From contig JANYJH010000274.1 of assembly GCA_025361865.1 (NCBI GenBank), positions 1-45,744 on the forward strand: a DNA stretch of 45,744 bases, in the 5' to 3' direction. A program made the position numbers and the translations under genes. The stretch is from Phragmitibacter sp. Lineage in GTDB: Bacteria > Verrucomicrobiota > Verrucomicrobiia > Verrucomicrobiales > Verrucomicrobiaceae. Shown piece by piece: positions 8,477 through 17,254 of the stretch (position 1 is its first letter; each line of letters begins with the position of its first letter). A model generated the notes under the pieces. The model did no database searches. It was given only the letters and a program-made list of their open reading frames with translations, and was not told where the DNA came from.

Positions 8477-9037
8477 TTATTTAACTTCGTCAAACTGGGC
8501 ATCAAGGTTCACCATCGGAATCTCAAAGTGGATTTCGATGTTCGCCTGGCGGCCCGTCTCGCCTTGTTTCAGGCGGCAGGAATTGATTCGGGCAAGGGGG
8601 AGCTTCCGCTCGAAGTCACCCAGCCAGTTGAGCACTTTGTTGTATTCACCCTGCACGATGAGGGTTCCTTGCAGGGACTTGGGGACGAGAAGATTCGTCT
8701 GGCTGGTCTTCACTTCAAACTTCTGCGACACGGTCAGGATGCCGGTGTCACGGAGGAGGCTGAGCAGCAACTGCTCCGCTTCCTGTCCGGTCTGAATGCG
8801 CTGCACCACAGGCTCCCAGGCTCTGAGGAAGTTCCGCAGTTCCTTCGTATCCTCGTTCAGTTTCGTGAGGCTGATTTTGGATACATCCAGATCGCTCTGG
8901 GCAGCACGTTTTTCAGTCTCCGCAGCTTCGGCATCATCACGCATGGACTTGGCGCGCTGACCCATGATCTGGGTTCCGTAGGCGATGCCGGCCACGATCA
9001 TGATGAGTATCACACAGGCTAGTTTCTTTCCGTTCAT
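8477..9037 (-). CDS. PilO-like assembly protein
   Basis: A 186-residue protein with one N-terminal membrane helix (residues 5-25), a coiled coil (about 28-70), and a C-terminal alpha/beta domain. This is the architecture of PilO/GspM, which dimerises with PilN in the periplasm and links motor to secretin. It is one of the few genes here with a good Shine-Dalgarno sequence: AAGGAG about 7 bases before the ATG at 9037. It lies between PilN-like and PilP-like genes in the usual M-N-O-P order. Sequence similarity to known PilO is too weak to see directly; the call rests on topology, length and order. Confidence 0.7.
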   Translation of the reverse strand: MNGKKLACVILIMIVAGIAYGTQIMGQRAKSMRDDAEAAETEKRAAQSDLDVSKISLTKLNEDTKELRNFLRAWEPVVQRIQTGQEAEQLLLSLLRDTGILTVSQKFEVKTSQTNLLVPKSLQGTLIVQGEYNKVLNWLGDFERKLPLARINSCRLKQGETGRQANIEIHFEIPMVNLDAQFDEVK

Positions 9038-9073
9038 AGGGTGTCTCCTTTGAGGTTCAGTAAGTGAGTTGAA

Positions 9074-9625
9074 TTACATCTGCTGCCAAACGAGCATCGT
9101 CCGATACTCCAGCGCGTCTCCCGCTTTGCTCTGCTGGCTGTTGAAAGCGCGGTAGTTCAGCGAGCCGATGCTCTGCTGGATGCGGCCGATCTCATCCACG
9201 TTCCCATTGTTCAGCAACACGGTCATGATGATCTGCGAAGGGATTTCCAAACTGCGCTCCAGATTCATTTCCCCCACCGTGACTTCGGGGTTCAGACAAC
9301 GGGCGATGGAGACACTGATGGGCTGAAGAGCACGCGTGCCCTCTACCCACTGGGCGAGCTTCTCCGCCTTGGTCTTCTGCTTGAGCGCGGCGGCTTTCTC
9401 CCCCTCGCTCTTTGCTTTTTCCAGAACGAAGTTGGCCTGCTCCTGCTTCCAATTATCGCGGTTGATCGAGGCTGTGCGGTAATCCAGATAGGACGTGATG
9501 TTGAAATAGACTCCGGCGACCAACGCCAGAAAGAACAACACGGGCACGCACATGAAGACGGCGGGCAAACGGGGGGATGTATCACTGCGGGGGGACTTGA
9601 AGTCGTGGCAAAGGTATTTGCTCAT
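9074..9625 (-). CDS. PilN-like assembly protein
   Basis: A 183-residue protein beginning at the ATG at 9625, chosen because the upstream in-frame sequence overlaps the PilM-like gene and is unlike a leader. It has about 25 cytoplasmic residues, one membrane helix (PAVFMCVPVLFFLALVAGVYF), a Lys/Glu-rich coiled coil, and a small alpha/beta domain. PilN has this layout: the short cytoplasmic tail binds PilM and the periplasmic part pairs with PilO. It begins about 35 bp after the stop of the PilM-like gene and ends about 36 bp before the PilO-like start. The assignment rests on topology and gene order. Confidence 0.7.
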   Translation of the reverse strand: MSKYLCHDFKSPRSDTSPRLPAVFMCVPVLFFLALVAGVYFNITSYLDYRTASINRDNWKQEQANFVLEKAKSEGEKAAALKQKTKAEKLAQWVEGTRALQPISVSIARCLNPEVTVGEMNLERSLEIPSQIIMTVLLNNGNVDEIGRIQQSIGSLNYRAFNSQQSKAGDALEYRTMLVWQQM

Positions 9626-9659
9626 GGGGATGGGTAAGTTAAGTGTTTTGGGCTCGTGC

Positions 9660-10526
9660 TTAGGATTGGCCGATGGTCTTCCAGAGCTGGTCTTCGGTGC
9701 TGATGTCCTTACCACCGACCTTCTCCAGCTCTTCCATCATCTGCCTCGCGAAGACGGCGTCATTGCCATCGTGAACGAAGTAAACGGGCGTGCCCGGCAT
9801 CAATTTAGTGACCAGCGGCGCGATGATCTGGAAGGTGGCTTCCATGTTATCCGTGCCTACGCCGCAGCGGCAGCGCATGTCCTTCCACTGCTTGGACTGC
9901 TGCACGATCGCCGCCACGGAGCCTTCCACGCAGGCGATCAGGAGGTAGTTCCCGTTCGCATCCGCCATGTTCTTCTCATGGATCATGCGGAGCTTCTCCT
10001 CCATCAGAGCAAAGAGTCCGCAGGAGATGCGGCCCGCTTTGAGACCGTTCGCACGAAGGGTGTCCTCCACGTTCTTGACGAGGGAATCATCAATGGCCAT
10101 GAGGATGGACGCGGACGAATCCGGGTGATGAAACAAGGCGTAGCGCTTACCGCGATCATACTTGGTGCCGAGCACGACCTTGGGATTCACGCGCAGCATC
10201 TCGTTGAAGTTGTCACGCCGTGAGAGGTTCGCCTCAAGGCTGATGATGAAGCGGTTGTTCAGCGAAACAGAGACCCAGCCTCCGTCCGTGACGCCCTGCC
10301 ATTCCTCAGCGCGGGCCGTTGCGACTTCCGCGAATTCACCGTCCTGAGTTCCGAGGTCCTGGAGGCGGCCTTTCTTGTTCACCGCGCGCCAGGTCGTGGA
10401 GGAGCGGTTCACATTCACCAAGAGGCTGCGGCGTCCGGTGAAGCGTTCACCCCAGGAGGTATCCGCGTCATCTGGCGTCGGCTTGAATGCGGCGAAGGAC
10501 AAAACGTTTTTTAGATCTTCAAGCAT
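9660..10526 (-). CDS. Cytoplasmic protein at the PilM position
   Basis: A 288-residue soluble protein starting at the ATG at 10526, which overlaps the end of the ATPase gene by eight bases and so suggests translational coupling. It has no signal or membrane segment. The N-terminal part (SLLVNVNRSSTTWRAV, about residues 34-49) could be a degenerate phosphate-1 strand of the actin-like PilM fold. MAIDDSLVKNVEDTLRANGL (about 142-161) resembles the PilM/GspL mid-region that precedes the second subdomain. It lies directly before the PilN/O/P-like genes, exactly where pilM sits. Sequence similarity is weak, so the function is inferred from position: an adaptor between motor and inner-membrane complex. 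Confidence 0.55.
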   Translation of the reverse strand: MLEDLKNVLSFAAFKPTPDDADTSWGERFTGRRSLLVNVNRSSTTWRAVNKKGRLQDLGTQDGEFAEVATARAEEWQGVTDGGWVSVSLNNRFIISLEANLSRRDNFNEMLRVNPKVVLGTKYDRGKRYALFHHPDSSASILMAIDDSLVKNVEDTLRANGLKAGRISCGLFALMEEKLRMIHEKNMADANGNYLLIACVEGSVAAIVQQSKQWKDMRCRCGVGTDNMEATFQIIAPLVTKLMPGTPVYFVHDGNDAVFARQMMEELEKVGGKDISTEDQLWKTIGQS

Positions 10527-11577
10527 AATTGGAGAGGAGTTGTTCTTTTTGGAGGTAGTCGAAAACTTCGTTTTCAGTGAAGCCGGTGGAGCGATTGAAG
10601 GATGGCTTCCAACCCTCATATTCACGCATCTGAATGCTGCGCTCAAAATTCATCATGCCGCGGGTCATGCCCGCTTCGAGCTCGTGATCGAGCTTCTTGA
10701 ACTCACCGCGACGGATGGTTCCGCAGACGGAATCATAAGGCAGGAGCAGCTCATGCACGGCAAAGCGCTTCCCCTTCGTCTCATCCATCAGGAGGCGCTG
10801 ACAGAGGATGCCCCGGAAGGAGTCTGCGAAGGAAAGCATGGCGTTTTCCATACGCTCATTAGGCACGAGCTTCAGGAAGCGCTGCACGGTCTGCGCGGCG
10901 GAAGAGGTGTGCAGGGTGGCGACGACGACGTGACCCGTTTCCGCTGCCTGAAGCGCGATCTCAGCGGTTTCACCATCGCGAATTTCCCCTACGACAATCA
11001 CATCTGGTGCCTGACGCAAAGCAGCCCGCAGGGACTTGCCAAAGTCCATTTCATCACTGCCGATCTCACGTTGCGTGACCAGCGACATGAGTCCCTGCGG
11101 ATACAGGTATTCAATGGGATCTTCAAAGGTGATGACGTGTTCCTGACGGCGCTTGGCCCGTTCCAGAACCATCGAGGCGATGGTGGTGGACTTACCTGAG
11201 CCCGTAGAACCACAGACCAGAAAGAGGCCGTTCTTGGCTTCCAGGAAGGCTTTGATCGCGGGCGGTGGCAGCGCGAGCTTATCCATGTCCGGGATGTTCT
11301 CAGGCAACAGACGCAGAACCCAGCGGAGACGACCGCGCGTGGCCATGCGGTTCACACGGTAGCGTCTGCCGCCCATGCTAGTGGCATAGTCAGCGGTGCC
11401 GGGCGTCACTTCGAGCGCGACCTGGGGCTGATAGACATAAGAGTCATAATAGAGCTTACCGTTGCGGCGGTAAACAAGCTGCTCCCATGGGGTGACGTAG
11501 AAGTCACTGATTCCGGGGTCCTTCGAGATATGAAGGATGCGGAAGCCGAGCTGACTGCGTTCGTTGATGTCGTCCAT
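10519..11577 (-). CDS. PilT-like type IV pilus motor ATPase
   Basis: A 352-residue hexameric-ATPase family protein; the ATG at 11577 is preferred over an upstream TTG that would overlap the giant pilin gene. Walker A GSTGSGKST is at 123-131, the Asp box ITFEDPIEYLY at 149-159, Walker B VIVVGEIRDGET at 193-204 and the His box VVVATLHTSSAAQT at 217-230. The length (PilT is about 345) and the lack of a long N-terminal N1 domain place it with PilT retraction-type ATPases rather than PilB/GspE. The C-terminal AIRNLIRE-like motif of PilT is represented by CGTIRRGE. It is the only motor ATPase in this locus, so it may act as the sole motor or pair with a PilB encoded elsewhere. Confidence 0.9.
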   Translation of the reverse strand: MDDINERSQLGFRILHISKDPGISDFYVTPWEQLVYRRNGKLYYDSYVYQPQVALEVTPGTADYATSMGGRRYRVNRMATRGRLRWVLRLLPENIPDMDKLALPPPAIKAFLEAKNGLFLVCGSTGSGKSTTIASMVLERAKRRQEHVITFEDPIEYLYPQGLMSLVTQREIGSDEMDFGKSLRAALRQAPDVIVVGEIRDGETAEIALQAAETGHVVVATLHTSSAAQTVQRFLKLVPNERMENAMLSFADSFRGILCQRLLMDETKGKRFAVHELLLPYDSVCGTIRRGEFKKLDHELEAGMTRGMMNFERSIQMREYEGWKPSFNRSTGFTENEVFDYLQKEQLLSNYA

Positions 11578-11608
11578 AAGGGTGGTTAATAAGTGGGGTT
11601 GGGAAAAA

Positions 11609-14600
11609 CTATTGGCTGACAAATCTGCCCATCAGGGTGGCGGAGGCAGAAGAGCCTTCGTAAATGGAGAAGGTGTTCCCATTGAGGAAGCCGTTGGCGG
11701 TGTCAGAGCTGACGAGCCAGACCTGAAGGGTGTAAGTGGTGCCATCCTGCACGATGGAGAAGCTGGTCGTATTGCTCTGTAGTGTCACGGTATCTGCGCT
11801 CGCGGCACGGTCACTGGTATTGGCGGTGCTGGCCATCGTGAAGGGCAGATTCACGGTGCCGTTGGAGACGGATGGGGAGGTCATGGCAAAGACCAGCTTC
11901 AGCGTGGCAGCGGTGGCCTCGGAGTCGTTGAAGGTCGTTCCGTTCAGGATGACGAGGTTGCCCAAAGCGAAGTCTGTGTTTGGGCCGACGCCGCTCATGG
12001 TGCTTCGATTGAACGTCATGGTATTGGCCACGCCAGCATCCACCACCTGACCACCACCCAGATCGAGCTGCGTGCTGCCGTGAGTGAGTTTAACGCTCGT
12101 GGGATCACTGTTCGCGGCGGTGTAAACCAGGTTCGGACCACCGGAAACGCTGATCCAACCCGGTGTGTCCGTTCCGGTGAAGGTGGCCACCTTGATGTAG
12201 TTCTGACTGGCGTTGGCGGAGGTCGTGTAGAGCTGCGTGTTGGTGCTCAGATTCTTCGCGGTCACGGTGTCACCGGTTACGACGGCGAAGGCCGCCGTAT
12301 AAGGCGTCCAAGCGGTGCTGGTGTTGTCCTTGTGGGTGATCATGTATTGCAACTGGCTGTAAGTGCTGCCGGGTGCGCCGTTGGAACTAATGGTGATCGC
12401 ACTGGGGAAATTCGCAGCCGTGAACGAGCCGCCCGCAGGGGTGATCACTGGTGTGGGCAAGGCGGTGGCCGTGATGGCGTAGTTCTGGCTGGCCGATGGC
12501 GAATCCGTGTAGGCGGCAGTATTGGAGCTTACATTCTTCGCGGCCAAGGTATCCCCATAGGCGAGGCTCACGGCGGTCGTGTAGTTCGTCCATGCGGTGG
12601 ATGAGCCGTTGGAATGCGTGATCTGATACTGCAAGGTGCTGTAACCCGTGGGTGGGTTATTGGCGCTGACCGCTGCCGTGCTGGGGAAGTTTGAGACCGT
12701 GAAGGTGCCCCCCGTAGGAGTGATCACGGGTGTGGGCAAGGCCGTCACGAAGATGGCGTAGCTCTGGCTGGTGATCGGAGAGTCGCCATAGACCGCCGCG
12801 TTCAAACTGGTGTTCTTCGCGGCGACCGTATCCCCATAGATGATGGCCACGGGAGTCGTGTAATTCGTCCAAGCCGTCACCACACCCGTGGCGTGCGTGA
12901 TGCGGTATTGCAGGGCGCTGCTGGTCCCACCGGGAGCGCCGTTCGCGGTGATGCTGACGGAGGAAGGGAAGTTCGCTCCTGTGAAGGTGCCGCCCGCTGT
13001 AACGATGTTTGGCGTAGGCAAGGCCGTCACCGTGATGGAGTAGGTCTGGCTATTCACCACGGAGTTCGCATAAAGGGTGTTATCCGTGCTGACGTTCTGC
13101 GCTTCAATGGTATCCCCATAGGTGATGGAGATGCCGCTGCTGTAGGTGGTCCACGCTCCGGCGACGCCTGCGGCGCTGGTCTTCCGATACTTCAGCGAGC
13201 TGCTGCCACCACCGGGAGCGCCATTGGAACTGATCGTCACGGCAGCGGGGAAGGTGCTGGTGGAGAACGCGCCGCCGGAAGGCGTGATCACCGGAGTGGG
13301 CAGCGTCGTGAGCGTTAGTGAGTAGAGGTCCGTATCCGTGGCGGATGTGCTGTAAGCCGTGGTATTGACCGCGAGGTTTCGGGACTCAACCGTGTCACCA
13401 TAAGTGATGGCCACGGCGCTGGAATAAGTCGTCCATGATCCCACGGTTCCCGCTGCGTTCGTGATGCGGTATTGAAGCGTGCTGAATGTGCCGCCCGGTG
13501 CACCATTGGAACTGACGGTCACCGTGCCGGGGAAGCTGGCTTTCACCCAAGAACCACCGCTGGGGCTGTTGATCGGCGTGGGCAGGGTCGTCAGCGACAG
13601 ATTGTATTGATCGGTGTCTGACGCTGAGTTGGAATAGAGCGTGGTGTCCGAGGCGAAGTTCCGTGAGATAACCGTATCCCCATAGATGATGGCCACAGGC
13701 GTGGTGTAAGCGGTCCATGCGGTGCTGACGCTGGTGGCATGCGTGATCATGTATTGCAACTGACTGGAACTGCCGCCGGGTGCGCCATTGGCACTGATCG
13801 TCACCGTGCCTGGGAAGGAGGAGCCTGCGAAGGAACCGCCCGTAGGGCTGTTGATCGGAGTCTGGAGCGTGGTGACAGTCAGGTTGTATGTCTGGCTGGC
13901 GGTGGCTGAGGTGTTGTAAGCTGTCGTATTGACCGCGAGGTTTCTGGCCTCAATCACGTCGCCATAAGTGATGGCGATAGCGGAAGCATAGGTTGTCCAA
14001 GATCCGACGACACCGCCCGTGGTGCGACGATATTGCAGAGTGCTGTTCGTCCCACCCGGTGCGCCATTGGAGCTTACGGTCGCGGACGCTGGGAAGCTGG
14101 CCTTCACGAAAGATCCGCCCGTGGGCGTAATGATCGGTGTAGGCAGCGTGGTGAGGCTGAGCAGATAGGTTTCAGAAGCGATGCCCGAGTTCGTGTAGAG
14201 CAAGGGATCAATGGCCACGTTCTGGGCTTCAATCTTGTCACCATAAGTGATCGAGACGGCACTTGAATAAGTCGTCCAGGCACCGACCACACCTGTGGCG
14301 CTCGTCTTGCGATATTTCAGCGTGTATTGCGAAACCGGAGCCCCGTTCGGGCTGATCGTCACCGAACCAGGGAAGGTCGCGATGGGGAACGTGCCGCCGG
14401 GCGGGGTAATGATGGGGATAGGCAGGCCGATGGTGGTCAGGGTGTAAGTCTGGCTATTGATGGCGGAGTCCGCATAGAGGGTGTTATCAAGGCTGACGTT
14501 CTGCGCTTCAATGGTGTCTCCATAGGTGATGGCGATGGCGCTGCTGTAAGTGGTCCAGGCACCGACCACACCGCCCGTGGTGCGACGGTATTTGAGCACG

Positions 14601-17026
14601 CTGCTGGAACCGCCAGGAGCGCTGTTGGAAGTGATGGTCACACTGGAGGGGAAGACGCCTTTGGCAAAGCCACCACCCGTCGGTGTGATGATCGGCGTGG
14701 GCAGCGTGATCAGCGTCAGCGTGTAGGTATCCACGTCTGAGGCGGAGGTGCCGTAAGCGGTGGAATTCAGCGTGAGGTTTCGGGACTCAATCGTTTCGTT
14801 ATAAGCGATGGGGATCGCCGCGCTGTAAGTCGTCCACGCACCGACAACGCCCGTCGCAGTCGTCTTGCGGTATTGGAGGACGCTATTGGTTCCAGCGGGG
14901 GCACCGTTCGCATTGATCGTCACACTGGCTGGGAAAACGCCCTTCGCATAACCGCCGCCTGTGGGGCTGTTGATAGGCGTGGGGAGCGTGGTGAATGCGA
15001 GTGTGTAAGTGTCTGTGTCGCTGGCAGAGGTGGCATACGTCGTGGTGTCCACCGCGAGGTTTCTGGATTCAATCGTATCATTGTAAGTGATGGTCACCGC
15101 TGAGGAATAAGTGGTCCAAGAGCCGACGACGCCACCGGTGGTCTTGCGGTATTGCAGCGTGCTGGAGCTTCCACCGGGTGCGCCGTTGGAACTGATGGAA
15201 ACGGAACCGGGGAAGGTGGCACCGGTATAGGAGCCGCCCGCAGGGGTGTTGAGCGGCGTGGGGAGCGTCGTCACACTCAAGGTGTAAGTCTGGCTCTTCG
15301 TGCTGGAAGTGGTGTAAACCGTGGTGTCGTTCGTGAGGTTTCGCGCTTCGACCTTGTCTCCGTAAGTGATGGGCACCGCAGCGGTGTAAGTGATCCATGC
15401 GCCCGTGCTGCCGCCACTGGGGGTGATGCGGTATTGTAAGGTGCTCATTGAGCCACCGGGGGCGCTGTTCGCACTGATGGTGACGGAGGAAGGGAAGCTG
15501 GTGCTGACGAAGGCGCCGCCAACGGGTGAAATCACGGGCGTGGGCAGCTTCGTGATCGAGATACTGTATGACTGGATGTTGAGCGCCGAGTCCTGATAGA
15601 GCGTGGCATCCGTGCTGACGTTCTTCGCGCTCACCGTGTCTCCATAGGCGATGGGCACTGCTCCGCTGTAAACGGTCCAAGCCCCGGTGACGGCATTGTG
15701 AGTGAGCTGGTATTGCAACTGGCTCCCTGGGCTAGGGGCACCGTTGTTCGTGATAGTCACAGCGCTGGGGAAAGTCGTGCCAGAGAAGGAGCCGCCGACG
15801 GGAGAGATAACGGGTGTGGGCAGGGTGGTCAGGAGAAGCGTATAGGTCTGGGAGGCTAGGCCGGAGTCGGCATAGAGAGAGCTGTTACCGCTCACGTTTT
15901 TCGCCGTCACCACATCCCCGTAAGTGATGGCTACGGGTGTGGTATAGACCGCCCAAGCCGTGGCAGCTCCGCTGCTGTGAGTGATCTGATATTGCAAGAC
16001 CGTGCCTGCGGGAGCCCCGTTCGTATTGATCGTCACAGTGGAGGGGAACGATGCCTTCGGAAATGAGCCACCGGTGGTGGCGATCACGGGTGTAGGCAGC
16101 GTGGAAGCAATGGCCGTATAGGTCTGGGAATACGGGGCTGAATCAAAATACTTCGTGGGGTTAGTGCTGACGTTCTTCGCACTCACGGAATCACCGGGGA
16201 TGATGGCCACGGCGGTCGTGTAGTTCGTCCAAGGGGTGTTCGTTCCATCAGCATGGCTGATTTGATACTGCAACTGCGTGCCGGAGGTAGGCGCGCCGTT
16301 ACCGCTGATGGCTACAGAACTGGGGAACACCGAACCTGCGTAGGTTCCGCCCACTGGATTGAAATACGGCGTGGGCAGCGTGAAGGCGGGCGGCCCGAGC
16401 GTAGGATCAAGGAGGTTATTCTGAGAGCTCAGGTTACGGTTGTCAGGATTGATGTAAGCACCCCAGTTCGTTCCGGGATTGGCCACATTCCAAACCCAGC
16501 CGTTAGAGTCGTTATAGAGGAGAGCTGTTCGAGCTCTGGTTTCAGTTCCAAAATCAGCGGTGGCTAAAGTATCATCCAGAACGAACTCCGCGACTGCGGC
16601 AGATCCGCCGGTGGTGATCTCAAATAGTTGCGTCGTTGGATTCCAGTTCACATGCTGCCCACCAGCGGCTACTTCAGCCGCTGTTTGCGTGCGGGCCACC
16701 AGACGCACATCTACGGTGCGGCCCGTCAGGGCGCTGGTCTGGCGCTTCGTGTCAGCGCTCGCCCGGATCGTTTTCAGCTTTGACAACACGTCTCCCACTG
16801 TCGTCGTTCCGGCAAGGGATCCGCCATCCGCAAGGTAGAGACTGACGAACTGATTCAGCTTCTGCACGTCCGTTTGCAGCTTCGATTGCGTAACTGCGCT
16901 TCTCGTGCCCGAGAACTGGGCAATCGCTCCCGCAGCGATTACGCCCAAGATCGCCACACAGGCGATCATCTCCATCATCGAGAAGGCACGACGTGAAACG
17001 GTTCGCAGGCGGGGGTGAGAATTCAT
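11609..17026 (-). CDS. Giant pilin-like repeat protein with class III leader
   Basis: An 1805-residue protein. The N-terminus is a prepilin leader: SRRA|FSMMEMIACVAILGVIAAG, with Ala rather than Gly before the cleavage site, Phe at mature position 1 and Glu at position 5. A pilin helix and a globular segment run to about residue 215. Fifteen tandem repeats of about 93 residues follow (217-1612), each opening with LPTP(V/I)I-P-GG-F and carrying FPSSVTI-S-NGAPGG, LQYR, WTTY, ITYGDT-EA-N and YADS-SQTYTL. This pattern resembles FN3-associated or chitobiase C-terminal (CHB_HEX_C) modules. The last 193 residues form a distinct beta-rich domain, possibly of the choice-of-anchor type. It is the first gene of the pilus operon, so it is probably handled by the adjacent machine as an adhesin-like or stalk pilin. 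Confidence 0.9.
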   Translation of the reverse strand: MNSHPRLRTVSRRAFSMMEMIACVAILGVIAAGAIAQFSGTRSAVTQSKLQTDVQKLNQFVSLYLADGGSLAGTTTVGDVLSKLKTIRASADTKRQTSALTGRTVDVRLVARTQTAAEVAAGGQHVNWNPTTQLFEITTGGSAAVAEFVLDDTLATADFGTETRARTALLYNDSNGWVWNVANPGTNWGAYINPDNRNLSSQNNLLDPTLGPPAFTLPTPYFNPVGGTYAGSVFPSSVAISGNGAPTSGTQLQYQISHADGTNTPWTNYTTAVAIIPGDSVSAKNVSTNPTKYFDSAPYSQTYTAIASTLPTPVIATTGGSFPKASFPSTVTINTNGAPAGTVLQYQITHSSGAATAWAVYTTPVAITYGDVVTAKNVSGNSSLYADSGLASQTYTLLLTTLPTPVISPVGGSFSGTTFPSAVTITNNGAPSPGSQLQYQLTHNAVTGAWTVYSGAVPIAYGDTVSAKNVSTDATLYQDSALNIQSYSISITKLPTPVISPVGGAFVSTSFPSSVTISANSAPGGSMSTLQYRITPSGGSTGAWITYTAAVPITYGDKVEARNLTNDTTVYTTSSTKSQTYTLSVTTLPTPLNTPAGGSYTGATFPGSVSISSNGAPGGSSSTLQYRKTTGGVVGSWTTYSSAVTITYNDTIESRNLAVDTTTYATSASDTDTYTLAFTTLPTPINSPTGGGYAKGVFPASVTINANGAPAGTNSVLQYRKTTATGVVGAWTTYSAAIPIAYNETIESRNLTLNSTAYGTSASDVDTYTLTLITLPTPIITPTGGGFAKGVFPSSVTITSNSAPGGSSSVLKYRRTTGGVVGAWTTYSSAIAITYGDTIEAQNVSLDNTLYADSAINSQTYTLTTIGLPIPIITPPGGTFPIATFPGSVTISPNGAPVSQYTLKYRKTSATGVVGAWTTYSSAVSITYGDKIEAQNVAIDPLLYTNSGIASETYLLSLTTLPTPIITPTGGSFVKASFPASATVSSNGAPGGTNSTLQYRRTTGGVVGSWTTYASAIAITYGDVIEARNLAVNTTAYNTSATASQTYNLTVTTLQTPINSPTGGSFAGSSFPGTVTISANGAPGGSSSQLQYMITHATSVSTAWTAYTTPVAIIYGDTVISRNFASDTTLYSNSASDTDQYNLSLTTLPTPINSPSGGSWVKASFPGTVTVSSNGAPGGTFSTLQYRITNAAGTVGSWTTYSSAVAITYGDTVESRNLAVNTTAYSTSATDTDLYSLTLTTLPTPVITPSGGAFSTSTFPAAVTISSNGAPGGGSSSLKYRKTSAAGVAGAWTTYSSGISITYGDTIEAQNVSTDNTLYANSVVNSQTYSITVTALPTPNIVTAGGTFTGANFPSSVSITANGAPGGTSSALQYRITHATGVVTAWTNYTTPVAIIYGDTVAAKNTSLNAAVYGDSPITSQSYAIFVTALPTPVITPTGGTFTVSNFPSTAAVSANNPPTGYSTLQYQITHSNGSSTAWTNYTTAVSLAYGDTLAAKNVSSNTAAYTDSPSASQNYAITATALPTPVITPAGGSFTAANFPSAITISSNGAPGSTYSQLQYMITHKDNTSTAWTPYTAAFAVVTGDTVTAKNLSTNTQLYTTSANASQNYIKVATFTGTDTPGWISVSGGPNLVYTAANSDPTSVKLTHGSTQLDLGGGQVVDAGVANTMTFNRSTMSGVGPNTDFALGNLVILNGTTFNDSEATAATLKLVFAMTSPSVSNGTVNLPFTMASTANTSDRAASADTVTLQSNTTSFSIVQDGTTYTLQVWLVSSDTANGFLNGNTFSIYEGSSASATLMGRFVSQ
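12191..16378 (-). repeat. Fifteen tandem ~279-bp coding repeats
   Basis: These bases encode the fifteen ~93-residue modules of the giant pilin-like protein. Unit boundaries are easiest to see at the LPTP codons, which on the plus strand read as variants of GGCGTGGGCAG at roughly 270-300-bp spacing. Units in the middle (with QYRKTTGGVVG cores) are closer to each other than to the outer ones, consistent with expansion by unequal recombination. Units near each end carry QITH rather than QYRKT at the same position. Copy number may vary between strains. Confidence 0.85.
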
Positions 17027-17254
17027 AGCTATAGTGCTTCGTAAAAGTTAATGTTAATTATGGAAATTATCAACAAGAAGTTATAATTATTATATTTTGC
17101 TTGAATAAGCACTAAGTAATAATACCTAGTGTATAGCTAGATAACATATTTACTTTGCTCAGTCAATATATTTTATAATTTCAATAAAAGATTATCACAA
17201 TCTCTTTACAAACTATATTAATAAACTATAATTATCATAATTCAAACCACCGCC
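17027..17254. promoter_or_regulatory. AT-rich divergent promoter region of the pilus locus
   Basis: This 228-bp gap between the giant pilin gene (minus) and the secretin gene (plus) is far more AT-rich than its surroundings, with runs such as TTATAATTATTATATTTTG. It must carry start sites for both operons. Several TATAAT-like hexamers occur in each direction (17082-17087 and 17174-17179 on plus; 17094-17089 on minus), but only the plus-strand promoter nearest the secretin gene is convincing. The AT-richness would suit binding of a nucleoid-type silencer or a bent-DNA activator; this is inference. Confidence 0.6.
17205..17232 (+). promoter_or_regulatory. Sigma-70-type promoter for the secretin gene
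   Basis: TTTACA (17205-17210) and TATAAT (17227-17232) are separated by 16 bp, close to the housekeeping consensus. Transcription would begin near 17239, giving a leader of only about 15 nucleotides before the ATG at 17255, with no Shine-Dalgarno sequence in it. Confidence 0.65.

Noticed and set aside
11578-11622. An upstream TTG start for the PilT-like ATPase
   Set aside because: It would overlap the end of the giant pilin gene and add residues not typical of the family; the ATG at 11577 fits PilT length.
12191-16378. Regular repeats considered as a CRISPR array
   Set aside because: Units are about 279 bp, diverged, fully coding in one frame and have no short identical repeats with unique spacers.
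12080-16838. Several long plus-strand open frames opposite the giant pilin gene
   Set aside because: They are periodic reflections of the repeat-coding strand, rich in Arg and Gly, and have no start signals or family motifs.
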